A stretch of 64,000 nucleotides of DNA from Vibrio ziniensis (GCF_011064285.1 NZ_CP049331.1:3038001-3102000); one strand, 5' to 3'; numbered from the stretch's first letter, positions 1 to 9,462 are shown. Program-made: numbers and translations. Notes: generated by a model not told the origin, from the letters alone.

Positions 1-847
1 CAATTTTCAACTCATCGGCTAATGAAGGTAGCTCACAGCCATATGTTCTCTCGAATAAACTTACATCCATTCTCATGTCTCGCGGTCTTTTTGCGCTGAG
101 ATCACTATCATTAATAGAAACACTCTCGTAACTAATTTGCTTTTTTCCACATTCATTTAAAAAGCGAATAACAAATTCCTCTTTATTCATTCCATTCTTC
201 GAACCCAAATTATATATACCTGGAATCCAATTAGACAGGACAAGACAAATATATTTACATAGACTATTTATTGATAACGGTGAAAAATAAACATCGTTAA
301 ATAGGCGTATTTTCACACCTTGTAATACTTTGGTTAACATGGCATCTGTAATGCTGCTTCTGCCTTCCGTTTGGCTCTTACCAAAAAAGTTAACCCTAAG
401 TATTACTGAATCACATTCAAAAAATGCACGCTCACCCATCAGCTTTGTTAGACCGTAAACATTCTGTGGATATAGTTCTGCTTCAGTCGAATTGTTACCT
501 TCATAAAAATGGTCAGTCGATATATGGAGGACTCTAGTACCATGTTTTTTACAATAACGCTTCAAGTTATCATTTAATTCAACATGCATTTTATAAGCTA
601 AGGGGATATTCTTTTCACATTCGTCGACACTTGTTACTGCAACCAAATTAATAATATAATCTGGCCTAATTTTCAACAATGTAGCTTGTAATAAGTTGTT
701 ATCACTAACATTTATATTGTAATCAGCATCGATGCTTTTTCTGGCGATTTTAAATACGTCATACCCCTGAGACTTTAAAAAACCAGATAATGGTTTACCT
801 AATAATCCACACCCACCTAATATTGCAATTCTAACTGCGTTACTCAT
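1..847 (-). CDS. RmlD-like NAD(P)-dependent sugar reductase (partial, runs off window)
   Basis: Reading the minus strand from the ATG at 847 gives an open frame to the window edge (about 282 residues visible). The N-terminus has a Rossmann GGCGLLG motif at residues 11-17, and a YGLTK (YxxxK) catalytic pair sits further in, typical of extended SDRs of the dTDP-4-dehydrorhamnose reductase (RmlD) family. The start ATGAGTAA overlaps the stop of the cytidylyltransferase by 8 bases, so the two are translationally coupled in one leftward glycan operon. The exact sugar substrate is not known; RmlD-like proteins also reduce other nucleotide sugars. The C-terminus is outside the window. Confidence 0.8.
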   Translation of the reverse strand, partial: MSNAVRIAILGGCGLLGKPLSGFLKSQGYDVFKIARKSIDADYNINVSDNNLLQATLLKIRPDYIINLVAVTSVDECEKNIPLAYKMHVELNDNLKRYCKKHGTRVLHISTDHFYEGNNSTEAELYPQNVYGLTKLMGERAFFECDSVILRVNFFGKSQTEGRSSITDAMLTKVLQGVKIRLFNDVYFSPLSINSLCKYICLVLSNWIPGIYNLGSKNGMNKEEFVIRFLNECGKKQISYESVSINDSDLSAKRPRDMRMDVSLFERTYGCELPSLADELKI

Positions 848-1529
848 AAAAATACTGCTTATATTTTATTTCAGCCATATTCCAATCATCCACCGTATCA
901 ACATCCTGAGCATGTGTAGGTTTAATCACTATTGGTACAATATTTCCTGCAATTAGTTTTTTCTGTTTCATAGCCAAATTCAAACGAAAGATATAAAACT
1001 GCCCAGCATCATGATATGTGGGCTCTAAATCTTGGCTTCTGCAGTTATAAAATTCAGGTGTAATCGACTTAACATAGCCAGATTCGTCTATACGAAGGGC
1101 TCTTTGTATAGGATGACTATATTCTAATACTGAAACTGCGCCATCTAGATTTCTATTTTCTACAATAGAAATTGCTTGATCTAGCAGCTCATTAGTTACA
1201 AATACTGAAGTAGGGTAAATACAACAGATATAGTCATATTCGGTTATGTTATCTAAGCTATGACATACTTCTTCAACCACATCATATGTCGTTGCATAAT
1301 CATCTGCATTTTTTTCGCTTCTTAGGAATGGCACTTCTGCCCCATATTTCTTTGCAACATTTGCAATTTCTGTTGAGTCAGTAGAAACGATTAATTTAGT
1401 ACAATATGATGAAGACAATGCAGCTTCGATTGGATAGCTAATAATTTCTCTCCCTAAGAAGTCCTTGATATTTTTCTTAGGTATTCTTTTGCTACCACCT
1501 CGTGCTGGTATTATAAAGAGTATTTTCAT
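840..1529 (-). CDS. pseF: Pseudaminic acid cytidylyltransferase-like (CMP-nonulosonate synthetase)
   Basis: A 229-residue protein of normal PseF length. It opens with the CTP-binding motif IPARGGSKRIPKKN (residues 7-20), then SIEAAL-like and VSTD segments, a YPTSVFV stretch and a YHDAGQFY segment characteristic of PseF rather than of NeuA. PseF activates pseudaminic acid with CTP for transfer to flagellin or surface polysaccharide. It starts 1 base after pseB ends, so the two are co-transcribed. A CMP-legionaminate synthetase is possible, but the PseB neighbour favours pseudaminate. Cytoplasmic. Confidence 0.8.
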   Translation of the reverse strand: MKILFIIPARGGSKRIPKKNIKDFLGREIISYPIEAALSSSYCTKLIVSTDSTEIANVAKKYGAEVPFLRSEKNADDYATTYDVVEEVCHSLDNITEYDYICCIYPTSVFVTNELLDQAISIVENRNLDGAVSVLEYSHPIQRALRIDESGYVKSITPEFYNCRSQDLEPTYHDAGQFYIFRLNLAMKQKKLIAGNIVPIVIKPTHAQDVDTVDDWNMAEIKYKQYFYE

Positions 1530-1530
1530 T

Positions 1531-2550
1531 TTATAAATCTACAGAAAAACCAGGATCTACATGCTGTTTAATTAACTCGCGTAAACTTTCAATCGTTTCC
1601 CACTCGGTATTAGTCCCAGAGTTGTACTTAAATCCAAACGGCACTTTCTCTGCTTTGTGGTGCGTTAAATACTCTTCTTCGGTGTAATTAAAGGATACTG
1701 AAGGCAGGATCACGTAGTACTTACCTAGATCGATAGTATTTAAAGAGTCCGTGTCAGTGATCATTTCTTCGTGCAGCTTTTCACCAGGGCGAATACCAAC
1801 CACTTTAGTCTCACATTCAGGAGCTACCGCTTTCGCAATGTCTAAAATTTTGTAAGATGGGATCTTCGGTATGAATATCTCACCACCTAAATGGTGTTCA
1901 AGTGCGTACATCACCATGTTAACCCCATCTTGCAAAGAGATGTTAAAACGGGTCATATCTTCATGAGTAATTGGCAAAACGCCTTCTGAACGTTTTTTTA
2001 GGAAGAATGGGATAACGGAACCACGTGAACCCATTACGTTACCGTAACGAACCACACTGAATCGAATGTTTTTAGAACCTTTGATATTGTTGGCTGCGGT
2101 AAACAGCTTGTCTGAAGTCAGTTTCGTCGCGCCGTACAAGTTGATAGGAGCACACGCTTTATCTGTCGACAACGCCACCACATCTTTCACACCACACTGA
2201 AGCGCCGCGTGAATAACATTTTCCGCACCATCGACGTTCGTACGAATACACTCTGTCGGGTTGTACTCTGCTGTATCCACTTGTTTGATTGCAGCAGCGT
2301 GAATGATCACATCAACGCCTTCACAAGCTTGGATCATGCGATTTTGATCGCGCACATCACCGATAAAGAAACGAAGTTGAGGAAAGTCTTTAGCCGGATA
2401 CTTCTGTCTAAGTTCGAACTGTTTAAGTTCATCACGAGAAAAAATGATGATTTTCTTTACTTGTGGGAAACGCTCAAGAATGGTTTTAATGAACTGTTTA
2501 CCGAACGAACCTGTGCCGCCAGTAATTAAAATTGATTTAGAATTCAACAT
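1531..2550 (-). CDS. pseB: UDP-N-acetylglucosamine 4,6-dehydratase (inverting), PseB/FlaA1 type
   Basis: A 339-residue extended SDR. It has the nucleotide-binding GGTGSFG motif (residues 11-17), a STDKACAP segment with Asp130/Lys131 and the YxxxK pair Tyr139/Lys143, the set used by FlaA1/PseB to make UDP-4-keto-6-deoxy-L-AltNAc from UDP-GlcNAc, the first step to pseudaminic acid. It leads a leftward operon with pseF and an RmlD-like gene. The usual second gene, the aminotransferase pseC, is not between pseB and pseF; it may lie left of the window or elsewhere. The related capsular 4,6-dehydratases are the alternative. Confidence 0.85.
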   Translation of the reverse strand: MLNSKSILITGGTGSFGKQFIKTILERFPQVKKIIIFSRDELKQFELRQKYPAKDFPQLRFFIGDVRDQNRMIQACEGVDVIIHAAAIKQVDTAEYNPTECIRTNVDGAENVIHAALQCGVKDVVALSTDKACAPINLYGATKLTSDKLFTAANNIKGSKNIRFSVVRYGNVMGSRGSVIPFFLKKRSEGVLPITHEDMTRFNISLQDGVNMVMYALEHHLGGEIFIPKIPSYKILDIAKAVAPECETKVVGIRPGEKLHEEMITDTDSLNTIDLGKYYVILPSVSFNYTEEEYLTHHKAEKVPFGFKYNSGTNTEWETIESLRELIKQHVDPGFSVDL

Positions 2551-2734
2551 GTCTTGCTCTTAATAAAAATTTAAGGGTCTCATAGCCCATTAATAAGTTC
2601 GCTTGAATACTAGCTCTTCACTTGTCTAATATTCAATTAACCTTACTCTACCTGCACCAACCAGACTTAGCGAGTAAGGTATTCAACTGTTAGCCTTTCA
2701 AGTATAACCCGTTTCAAGATATAAAGCCTCAAAA
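2551..2734. other. Intergenic leader upstream of pseB
   Basis: About 180 bases between pseB and the transposase remnant hold no open frame. Because pseB is transcribed leftward, its promoter should lie here or inside the remnant; I see no strong sigma70 match. Confidence 0.4.
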
Positions 2735-3012
2735 TCAGACTCATTCCATTGTATCAATAGCCATATAGTTGCTTTTACTACCATCAATAACCACGTTCTC
2801 TGGTAGAGCTATTGCCTTATTCAAAAGGCTTTGGCTGCTACTTCATCACGAGTTGAACCCAGATAATAATAGATAACATCGCCAAATTTATCGACTGATC
2901 AAAATTTTTCTACTGATCAATAGTAACAAAGCTACTTTCCCTTAACTTTAACGTTGGTTTCATCCATCCACCATGAGCCAGATATCGGCTTCTTTCTGCA
3001 TCTGACTCTACG
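2735..3012 (-). pseudogene. Decayed IS6/IS26-family transposase fragment
   Basis: On the minus strand, pieces in shifting frames read RKKPISGSWWMDETNVKVKG, then SVDKFGDVIYYYLGSTRDE, then VAAKAF and NKAIALPENVVIDGS. These correspond in order to the DDE-domain core of IS6-family transposases (WxMDETYxKVxGxWxYLYRAVD, RDExAAxxF, VxxDKS). Several in-frame stops and at least two frameshifts break it, and neither the N-terminal HTH part nor terminal inverted repeats are evident. It is a relic of a mobile element lying inside a rearranged glycan locus. Confidence 0.75.
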
Positions 3013-3066
3013 CTCTAAAATCGGAGTGAATTTTATCCTTCAAAGAAAACTTTGCGACCGAACCAG

Positions 3067-3765
3067 TTATGATGCTCTCAGCTTAAGTTTTTTTATTGCC
3101 ATACCTATCTGGATATTCTTTTTAAAAATAAACCTTTTAAAGTTAAAGTAGAGTTTATTTTTTAGTACGCTACTTTCGGTTAAACGCTCTTCAAGCGACA
3201 TTAACTTCATCAATAAGTTATATATTACTTTCCAGTCTATCGAGTAAACGCCACTATCAAGTGACAAATCTTGAGCCATGATTTTTTCATTCGGCACTAT
3301 TTCTACAGTAGAGTTATATGCACGAGAAAATGTATGTAGTTTACTATTTGAATGAATGACACCTTTAGCTTTAGCAAACATCATTGGCACCATACCACCA
3401 GTCCCTGAATTCGCAATAAAATAGTCTACACGTTGTGCATAGCTAACCTTCTCATTATAGTCTTTGCCTATAACATTGATAACGTTAACATTTTTTAGTT
3501 TACCCAATCGCTTATTCAATGACTCGTATACGGCCATATCCCTCGCAATATCTTTGGGGCTATCGGGCACACCATCAGCAAGGCTAATCCACCCGTCAAC
3601 AATGACGGTAATAGAAGAGTGATGCTTTCGCAGAGCTTGAACTATTCTGTATTGGCCCTCAATTTGTTCCATCCAAGAGCGTTTTTGAGCAGTAATACCA
3701 ACCCATAATACAAGATCAGAATCTATCGATACTGGTGGCGAGTTATATCGAATGAATTCATGCAT
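3067..3765 (-). CDS. Probable 5'-truncated surface-glycan gene, function unknown
   Basis: The frame encodes 232 residues from the first ATG, but the same frame stays open for 43 further codons upstream (to the stop at 3895-3897) with coding-like sequence and no ATG, and there is no Shine-Dalgarno before the ATG. I therefore read it as a gene that lost its 5' end at a junction next to kdkA. The segment IANSGTGGMVPMMFAKAKG resembles the donor-side part of GT-B fold transferases, and the location fits LPS or capsule synthesis, but I do not recognise the family. It borders the IS6 relic on its 3' side. Confidence 0.5.
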   Translation of the reverse strand: MHEFIRYNSPPVSIDSDLVLWVGITAQKRSWMEQIEGQYRIVQALRKHHSSITVIVDGWISLADGVPDSPKDIARDMAVYESLNKRLGKLKNVNVINVIGKDYNEKVSYAQRVDYFIANSGTGGMVPMMFAKAKGVIHSNSKLHTFSRAYNSTVEIVPNEKIMAQDLSLDSGVYSIDWKVIYNLLMKLMSLEERLTESSVLKNKLYFNFKRFIFKKNIQIGMAIKKLKLRAS

Positions 3766-3942
3766 TTTATTGGCAACTACATCGTCATAAATACCGCCTT
3801 TTGTACAAGGAAATAAATAGCAGCCATCATCTTTAGCCGCTTTTAGACTTTGGTTATGAGGCAGTTGGTCTTCCCCCCAATAGCCAGTTTCATCTCAGAT
3901 GCCTTTTGCACTACTCTCAATCACCACGCAGCGACAGTACAA

Positions 3943-4653
3943 TTAGATATTATGTTGATAACCCGCGATTACAGCTTCGAAATCAGAGTTGTTCCACACG
4001 ATATTATATCGATTCTGCTCTTTCAAAAACGAGCGTTTTAGCCTGTCTATATTAGCCGATTTCCAGTCATCACCCGCTTGTTGCTGGCATTTGTCGAAAT
4101 CAATAATCCAGACCTGCTGTTTATCATCGATTAAGATGTTGTGGATATTGAGATCGGTGTGGTTGACTTGTGCGTCATGCATTTTTCTAATTTCCACACC
4201 GATTTTTTGATACATCTCCGCAGATAATGCACCTTGCTTCAATATATCCACCAAGTCTTGCGCATTAGGCACTTTTTCGCTCAACAGATCTGCCTGATAA
4301 CTGAACCCGTTTCTCACCGCTCTAGCGGCAATCGGACGAGGTACATTCACGCCAGCTTCACGCAAAACCTGCAACAATTGGAACTCAGCGATGCTTCGGG
4401 TTTTCTGCCAACCAGAAAACCAGTAATGGTCTTTCACCAACTTGCCGAATAAGCCACCACGACGATAATGTCTTAACGCCGCAGCACAGTGCTCTAACTG
4501 GATAAACCACGTCGTCCCTCGACCTGTTGCACTGCCAATAATTTTGTCTTCTTGCTGCCAGTAACTGGCATCAAACAGAGCGTGTTCAGGGTTGGCGATC
4601 AAACTGTCATCATACCAAATAAGGCTACTGCCCATTTGCTTTTGCTTGATCAT
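3943..4653 (-). CDS. kdkA: 3-deoxy-D-manno-octulosonic acid (Kdo) kinase
   Basis: A 236-residue protein, the usual KdkA length. It has the lipopolysaccharide-kinase fold with catalytic loop HTDLNIHNIL (residues 165-174, Asp167) and metal-binding IIDFD (183-187). KdkA phosphorylates the 4-position of the single Kdo on lipid A, as in Haemophilus and Vibrio, at the inner face of the cytoplasmic membrane. It is transcribed divergently from the GT9 heptosyltransferase at 4806, which fits an LPS inner-core locus. The ATG at 4653 is preceded by a GGTGAAAAGAG purine run. Confidence 0.9.
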   Translation of the reverse strand: MIKQKQMGSSLIWYDDSLIANPEHALFDASYWQQEDKIIGSATGRGTTWFIQLEHCAAALRHYRRGGLFGKLVKDHYWFSGWQKTRSIAEFQLLQVLREAGVNVPRPIAARAVRNGFSYQADLLSEKVPNAQDLVDILKQGALSAEMYQKIGVEIRKMHDAQVNHTDLNIHNILIDDKQQVWIIDFDKCQQQAGDDWKSANIDRLKRSFLKEQNRYNIVWNNSDFEAVIAGYQHNI

Positions 4654-4805
4654 CTCTTTTCACCCTTAGTCAACACGCTTGATTATCGTTACAGTGAACT
4701 CAAAGTCGCGGTAAACGCTCTGTCACACCGAAGTAAGTGCTTATTTTACATTTATTAGCAATATCTGCATAATCGCATTTATCATAATCTACTCATTCCT
4801 AAGCA

Positions 4806-5858
4806 ATGGCACTGTTTTCATCTGCCCCAAATTCAATCTGCATTTTACGTTTATCCGCTATCGGTGACGTATGTAATACCGTCGCTGCCGTTCAAGCTAT
4901 TCAGCGCGCTTGGCCAAGTACATCGATTACTTGGATAACCGGTAAATTAGAAGCCAAACTGATTGAAGATTTGCCTGGAATCGAGGTGATTGTATTTGAC
5001 AAGAATCTGGGCATAAAAGCCTATCGCCAGCTATGGAAACAGCTTAAAGGGCAACGTTTCGATGCGCTGCTGCATATGCAATATGCACTCCGCGCAAGTA
5101 TTGCTACGCTGGGAATTAAGGCTAAATTTAAGCTAGGGTTTGATGCCGAGCGAAGCCAAGATTTTCAGACTCTATTTACTAACGTCAAAGTCCCCTCTCC
5201 GCAGGAAACCCATGTATTAGATGGCCTACTCGCTTTTGGCAAAACCTTAGGCGTAACCGATATGACACCAAGCTGGAATATCCCATTCAGTGCGCAAGAT
5301 GCCGATTGGGCACAGCAACAGCTAAACAAGCAAAAGCCCAATCTGGTTGTGGTACCTGCGGCCAGTAAAGCTTATAAAAACTGGACGGCTGAGGGCTATA
5401 CTGAAGTGATTACTCACGCTCAGCAACTTGGTTTCCATGTTATTTTGGCCGGAAGTCCTGCTCAAGTTGAAATCGATTTAGCACAACAAATCGAACAGAA
5501 GCTGACCACGCCAGTAGATAATTTAGTGGGTAAAAGCAGCTTGAAGCAGATGCTTGCATTACTGGCCGATGCGAATTTGGTGATTGCACCAGATACAGGC
5601 CCGGCTCATATGGCTAATGCGGTGAATACACCAGTGTTAGGTTTGTATGCTCATCATAATCCAGAACGTACAGGACCTTATCAGTACCGTCAGTATGTGG
5701 TGTCCGCTTACGAAGAGGCAATCAGCGCTGAACATGATAAGCCGTTAGCGCAGCTAGATTGGCGAACTCGGGTGAAAGACAAACACGCGATGCAGCGTAT
5801 CAAAGCTGAACAGGTTATTACTATGTTTGATAACATTGTTCGCGAATGTGATTTATAA
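4806..5858 (+). CDS. Glycosyltransferase family 9, LPS heptosyltransferase-like
   Basis: A 350-residue GT-B enzyme. The N-terminal ILRLSAIGDVCNTVAAVQAI segment and the C-terminal IAPDTGPAHMANA motif are the signature of ADP-heptose:LPS heptosyltransferases (WaaC, WaaF, OpsX). The overall layout is closest to OpsX-like heptosyltransferase I. It would add heptose to the Kdo region of the inner core on the cytoplasmic side. It heads a rightward run GT9, GT2, GT4, coaD and is divergent from kdkA. Which heptose it adds cannot be told from sequence alone. Confidence 0.85.
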   Translation: MALFSSAPNSICILRLSAIGDVCNTVAAVQAIQRAWPSTSITWITGKLEAKLIEDLPGIEVIVFDKNLGIKAYRQLWKQLKGQRFDALLHMQYALRASIATLGIKAKFKLGFDAERSQDFQTLFTNVKVPSPQETHVLDGLLAFGKTLGVTDMTPSWNIPFSAQDADWAQQQLNKQKPNLVVVPAASKAYKNWTAEGYTEVITHAQQLGFHVILAGSPAQVEIDLAQQIEQKLTTPVDNLVGKSSLKQMLALLADANLVIAPDTGPAHMANAVNTPVLGLYAHHNPERTGPYQYRQYVVSAYEEAISAEHDKPLAQLDWRTRVKDKHAMQRIKAEQVITMFDNIVRECDL

Positions 5859-5880
5859 CCAATAAAATGGATAATAACTT

Positions 5881-6663
5881 GTGAGTAAGACTACTTTAGC
5901 TGTTGCTCTTATTGTTAAAAACGAAGCAAAACACCTTCAAGCCTGTTTAGAATGCGTTCACGATTGGGTAGACGAAATTGTTATATTAGATTCAGGAAGT
6001 ACAGATCAAACAGAATCTATTGCTCGCCAGTTTACGAACAAATTTTATACAAACAATCAATGGCCAGGCTTTGGTAAGCAACGTCAATTGGCTCAAAGTT
6101 ATGTGGAATCAGACTTTGTCTTATGGCTAGATGCGGATGAACGCGTCACTCCAGAGCTCAAGCAAGATATTCAAGCAGCAATCGAGAACCATCAACCACA
6201 GCAAATTTACCGCATAAATCGCCTAACCACAGCCTTTGGTAAACAAATAGAACATTCTGGTTGGTCCCCAGATTGGGTCATCAGACTTTTTAGAACAGCA
6301 GACACTCAGTATAACGATGCTCTCGTACATGAAAGCGTTATCGTCCCTGCATCATTTAAAGTTATCTCCTTACAAGGTCGCTTAAAACATTTTACCTATG
6401 AGCGGCTCGGAGAATATACAAAGAAAACACAACAATACATTCAAGCGTGGGCAGATCAACGAGAAGGCAAGAAACAGACATCGCTTTCTGGCGCTATCGT
6501 GCATGGATTCTTCCGATTTATAAAAATGTACATCATTAAAAAAGGGTTTTTGGATGGCCGTCATGGTTTATTGTTGGCTATATTGAGTGCAAATACGACA
6601 TTCACTCGTTATGCCGATTTATGGCTTCGTGACTACGTAAAAAAGCAGCGCAAGGAACATTGA
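5881..6663 (+). CDS. waaE: Family 2 glycosyltransferase, WaaE/KdtX-like LPS core glucosyltransferase
   Basis: A 260-residue GT-A enzyme starting at GTG (5881). It has the N-terminal VKNEAKHL segment, DSGSTDQT near residues 37-44, and the LDADERV metal-binding motif (Asp84/Asp86). Length and the C-terminal HGFFRFIKMYIIKKGF amphipathic segment match WaaE/KdtX beta-1,4-glucosyltransferases that decorate heptose I of the LPS inner core. It sits 22 bases after the GT9 gene and 3 bases before the GT4 gene, so one transcript is likely. The acceptor assignment is by family. Confidence 0.8.
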   Translation: MSKTTLAVALIVKNEAKHLQACLECVHDWVDEIVILDSGSTDQTESIARQFTNKFYTNNQWPGFGKQRQLAQSYVESDFVLWLDADERVTPELKQDIQAAIENHQPQQIYRINRLTTAFGKQIEHSGWSPDWVIRLFRTADTQYNDALVHESVIVPASFKVISLQGRLKHFTYERLGEYTKKTQQYIQAWADQREGKKQTSLSGAIVHGFFRFIKMYIIKKGFLDGRHGLLLAILSANTTFTRYADLWLRDYVKKQRKEH

Positions 6664-6666
6664 TAA

Positions 6667-7713
6667 ATGAAAATCTGTCATGTGAATCTCGCATCTGGCT
6701 ATCACGGTGGCGAAAACCAGACATTGGCTCTGATCCGTCAACATAAGGCGATGGGTTATCAACTGACAGTTGTGGCCAATCCCAAAAGCCCATTTGCACA
6801 AGCAATACGACAACTTGGCGGCTGCAAGCTGGTTCTCGCCAAACATTATTTGCGAGCGCACAGTAAGTCTATTACCGCCAATTGCGATGTCATTCATGTG
6901 CATGAAGGACGCGCGATTTACTGGGCTCTGATCCAGCACAAACTTTACGGTGTGCCTTATATAGTGACGCGTCGTATTGATAACACGCTAAAGAAAAAAT
7001 GGTTGGCAAATCAAGCCTATTCTCATGCTAGCGCGCTGATTGGCCTTAGTGGTGAGATCGTTGCTCGTATCAAAGACGCTTACCCACAGCTAACGATCCA
7101 TAAAATCCCGAGTTCTCCCGTTGCCTATCCGGTTGATGAAGCACAAGTCGCCGCTATTCGCGAACAGTTTTCTGATAAGTTCCTTATCATTCATGCGGCA
7201 AACATGCTTGAACACAAAGGTTTCGATGTCACCATTAAAGCTGCACGTGAGTTGGCAACTCGTCTACCGCATGTTCACTTCGCTTTACTCGGTGACGGCA
7301 AAGAGCGCCCATCGCTGGAACAACAGGCTAGCGATCTCACTAACGTTTCCTTTATGGGTAAACAAAGCAACATGGGCTGTTGGTTTAAGGCTGCAGATTT
7401 AATGGTACACCCATCCTATAGTGAAGGACTGGGTTCAGTGATCTTAGAAGGATTGCATGCCGGTTTAACCGTTGTCGCCAGCCGTACTGGTGGCATTCCT
7501 GATATTGTCGAAGATGGCGTTTCGGGCATGTTAGTTCCACCCGGTGATGGTGTCGCGCTCGCCAACGCCATTGCGGAAATGGTAGAAAATACTCAGCGTC
7601 GAGAACAATTAGTCGCCGGCGCACAGCATAAACTGAAAGATTTCTATATCGAGCATACGGCCATGCTCTATCAAGAGATTTACCAACAGGTTTCAGCACA
7701 TCATGGCGAATAA
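6667..7713 (+). CDS. Family 4 glycosyltransferase (LPS core)
   Basis: A 348-residue GT-B retaining transferase: N-terminal HGGENQTL glycine-rich loop, donor-domain [12 protein letters not shown] and the [10 protein letters not shown] form of the E-x7-E motif near residue 250. It follows the WaaE-like gene by 3 bases, and its last codons overlap the coaD start by 11 bases, which couples an LPS gene to a coenzyme A gene, an arrangement also seen in enterobacteria where waa genes abut coaD. Sugar and linkage are unknown. Confidence 0.85.
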   Translation: MKICHVNLASGYHGGENQTLALIRQHKAMGYQLTVVANPKSPFAQAIRQLGGCKLVLAKHYLRAHSKSITANCDVIHVHEGRAIYWALIQHKLYGVPYIVTRRIDNTLKKKWLANQAYSHASALIGLSGEIVARIKDAYPQLTIHKIPSSPVAYPVDEAQVAAIREQFSDKFLIIHAANMLEHKGFDVTIKAARELATRLPHVHFALLGDGKERPSLEQQASDLTNVSFMGKQSNMGCWFKAADLMVHPSYSEGLGSVILEGLHAGLTVVASRTGGIPDIVEDGVSGMLVPPGDGVALANAIAEMVENTQRREQLVAGAQHKLKDFYIEHTAMLYQEIYQQVSAHHGE

Positions 7714-8188
7714 AGTAATCTATCCCGGCACGTTTGATCCATTAACCAATGGGCATCTGGATATTATTCAGCGCGCTGCCAGTATGTTCGATGAAGTGAT
7801 CATTGCGGTGGCCGCCAGTCCTTCTAAGAACACCATGTTCACTCTCGAAGAACGAGTGGAACTGGTAAAACAAGCGACACAGCAGTTTGCTAATGTCTCC
7901 ACCAAAGGCTTTAGCGGTTTATTGGTTGATTTTGCTCGCGATGAAAAAGCCAATATTTTAATTAGAGGCTTGCGGACTACCGTCGACTTCGAATATGAGT
8001 TCGGCTTAACCACTATGTATCGCCGTCTGCTTCCTGGGTTAGAAAGCATATTTTTAACTCCGGCCGAAGAGTATGCGTTCTTGTCTTCAACCATAGTTCG
8101 CGAAGTGGCGATCCATGGCGGAAATATTGACGCGTTTGTACCTCAAGTCGTTCATCAAGCCATCAACGCTAAAATGGCTCAAAAATAA
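7703..8188 (+). CDS. coaD: Phosphopantetheine adenylyltransferase
   Basis: A 161-residue nucleotidyltransferase, standard CoaD length. [10 protein letters not shown] (residues 9-18) is the T/HxGH ATP-binding motif and SSTIVR (128-133) the second signature. It adenylates 4'-phosphopantetheine to dephospho-CoA, the penultimate step of CoA synthesis; coaBC for the same pathway is at 16182. The ATG overlaps the end of the GT4 gene by 11 bases, so expression probably depends on the LPS transcript. Confidence 0.97.
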   Translation: MANKVIYPGTFDPLTNGHLDIIQRAASMFDEVIIAVAASPSKNTMFTLEERVELVKQATQQFANVSTKGFSGLLVDFARDEKANILIRGLRTTVDFEYEFGLTTMYRRLLPGLESIFLTPAEEYAFLSSTIVREVAIHGGNIDAFVPQVVHQAINAKMAQK

Positions 8189-8214
8189 ATCACCTATTAT
8201 ATCAGGCATAGCTC

Positions 8215-9462
8215 ATGGTCGAATTAATCCAAACTATCTTCACTCAATTTAGCGATAATACTCGCCCTTTGGTGTTTATTCGCCCAAAACCAATCAGTGA
8301 ACCTGAGATCTATCAAGGCGATTTTGATCTATTGCTACACCCTAACGATGTCGAATATTTCTTCACAATTGTGCATCAAGCGTGTGCAGATACTCGCCAC
8401 TCTTTCGCCATCAAACGGCACCGTTTGGATAAGCTAGAACTGACTCTCTTTTCTCATAGCGGGGAGCAAAGCGTGCTGATGGATATTTGGACCGAACTGG
8501 ATATCAAAGCATCCAATATCAAAAAAGGTTCTGCCATTAGCGTCGATAGCTTGCTGGAAAAGGGACTGATTACATTTGATGAGCAAGGACAGGCTTCGTT
8601 CACTGCCGATTTCGCAGCGACCTTCTATTTGTCACACCTCAAATCGAAGAAGAAATCGTTAGATGCTGAAGAGGTCAAGCAACGATTGGCTTACTACCAG
8701 CAACTGAACGGGCTCGAAACACAGACGCTAGAGTGGATTAATAACCCTTCACCTGAAGTTATGGAACAAGCCAATCAAAAGCTACAAGCAATGGGGTTAA
8801 TCAACTATTCACTGGCCCATCGACTGAAAAAAAGTCACTTTAGATTCAAACAGGACATTCGAAAACAGCGAAAGTTTATTGCTATCGTTGGTCCTGATGG
8901 CGTAGGTAAAACCACCGTCATTGATAACATCGCAACCTCAGTTCAAGGAAAGTACTACCGGTTTAAGAAGCTATTTCGCAAAAGTATTACTTACAGTATT
9001 CTCCGCACCCTTAATAAAAAGTCACTCAATAAAGCCATAGGGTTTAAGTTGGCTAAGAACCAATACGATGATTTGCAATCAAGCAAACTCTTCAATATTG
9101 CTCTGGTTAACGGCTATTTACGAGGACTGACTCTGGGGTTAGGCAAACTCAAATTAATCGATCGTTACTATCCCGATTTATTAGTGACGGGCACTCGTTT
9201 TCTCGATAAAGAAGTCGTGCAGCATCCAGATGCTAAAAACCGTATTCGCTGGTGTCCGACTCCACGTGCTTACATTCAACTAGATGCGCCAGCCAGTGTT
9301 ATTTTGGCACGCAAACAAGAGTTGTCTGAGCACGCCGTTGATCATTTGCGACACGATTATTTCGAACTCGGTTATAAACTGGATGCGCCTCTGTTTGTTT
9401 ATATTAATAACAGTCACTCGTTACATGAAACCGAAACATTACTAAAGAATATGCGGTTCTGA
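8215..9462 (+). CDS. Thymidylate-kinase-like P-loop protein with N-terminal nucleotidyltransferase-like region
   Basis: A 415-residue protein with a Walker A motif GPDGVGKT (residues 226-233) followed by a kinase-like domain resembling thymidylate kinase (LIDRYYPDLL, later a RHDYFELGYK lid-like stretch). The N-terminal half has GDFDLLLHPND near residue 35, recalling a nucleotidyltransferase active-site pattern. It starts 26 bases after coaD in the LPS run. A true TMK is about 210 residues, so this is a longer, divergent member. A role in phosphorylating an LPS or sugar intermediate is inference from location only. Confidence 0.65.
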   Translation: MVELIQTIFTQFSDNTRPLVFIRPKPISEPEIYQGDFDLLLHPNDVEYFFTIVHQACADTRHSFAIKRHRLDKLELTLFSHSGEQSVLMDIWTELDIKASNIKKGSAISVDSLLEKGLITFDEQGQASFTADFAATFYLSHLKSKKKSLDAEEVKQRLAYYQQLNGLETQTLEWINNPSPEVMEQANQKLQAMGLINYSLAHRLKKSHFRFKQDIRKQRKFIAIVGPDGVGKTTVIDNIATSVQGKYYRFKKLFRKSITYSILRTLNKKSLNKAIGFKLAKNQYDDLQSSKLFNIALVNGYLRGLTLGLGKLKLIDRYYPDLLVTGTRFLDKEVVQHPDAKNRIRWCPTPRAYIQLDAPASVILARKQELSEHAVDHLRHDYFELGYKLDAPLFVYINNSHSLHETETLLKNMRF

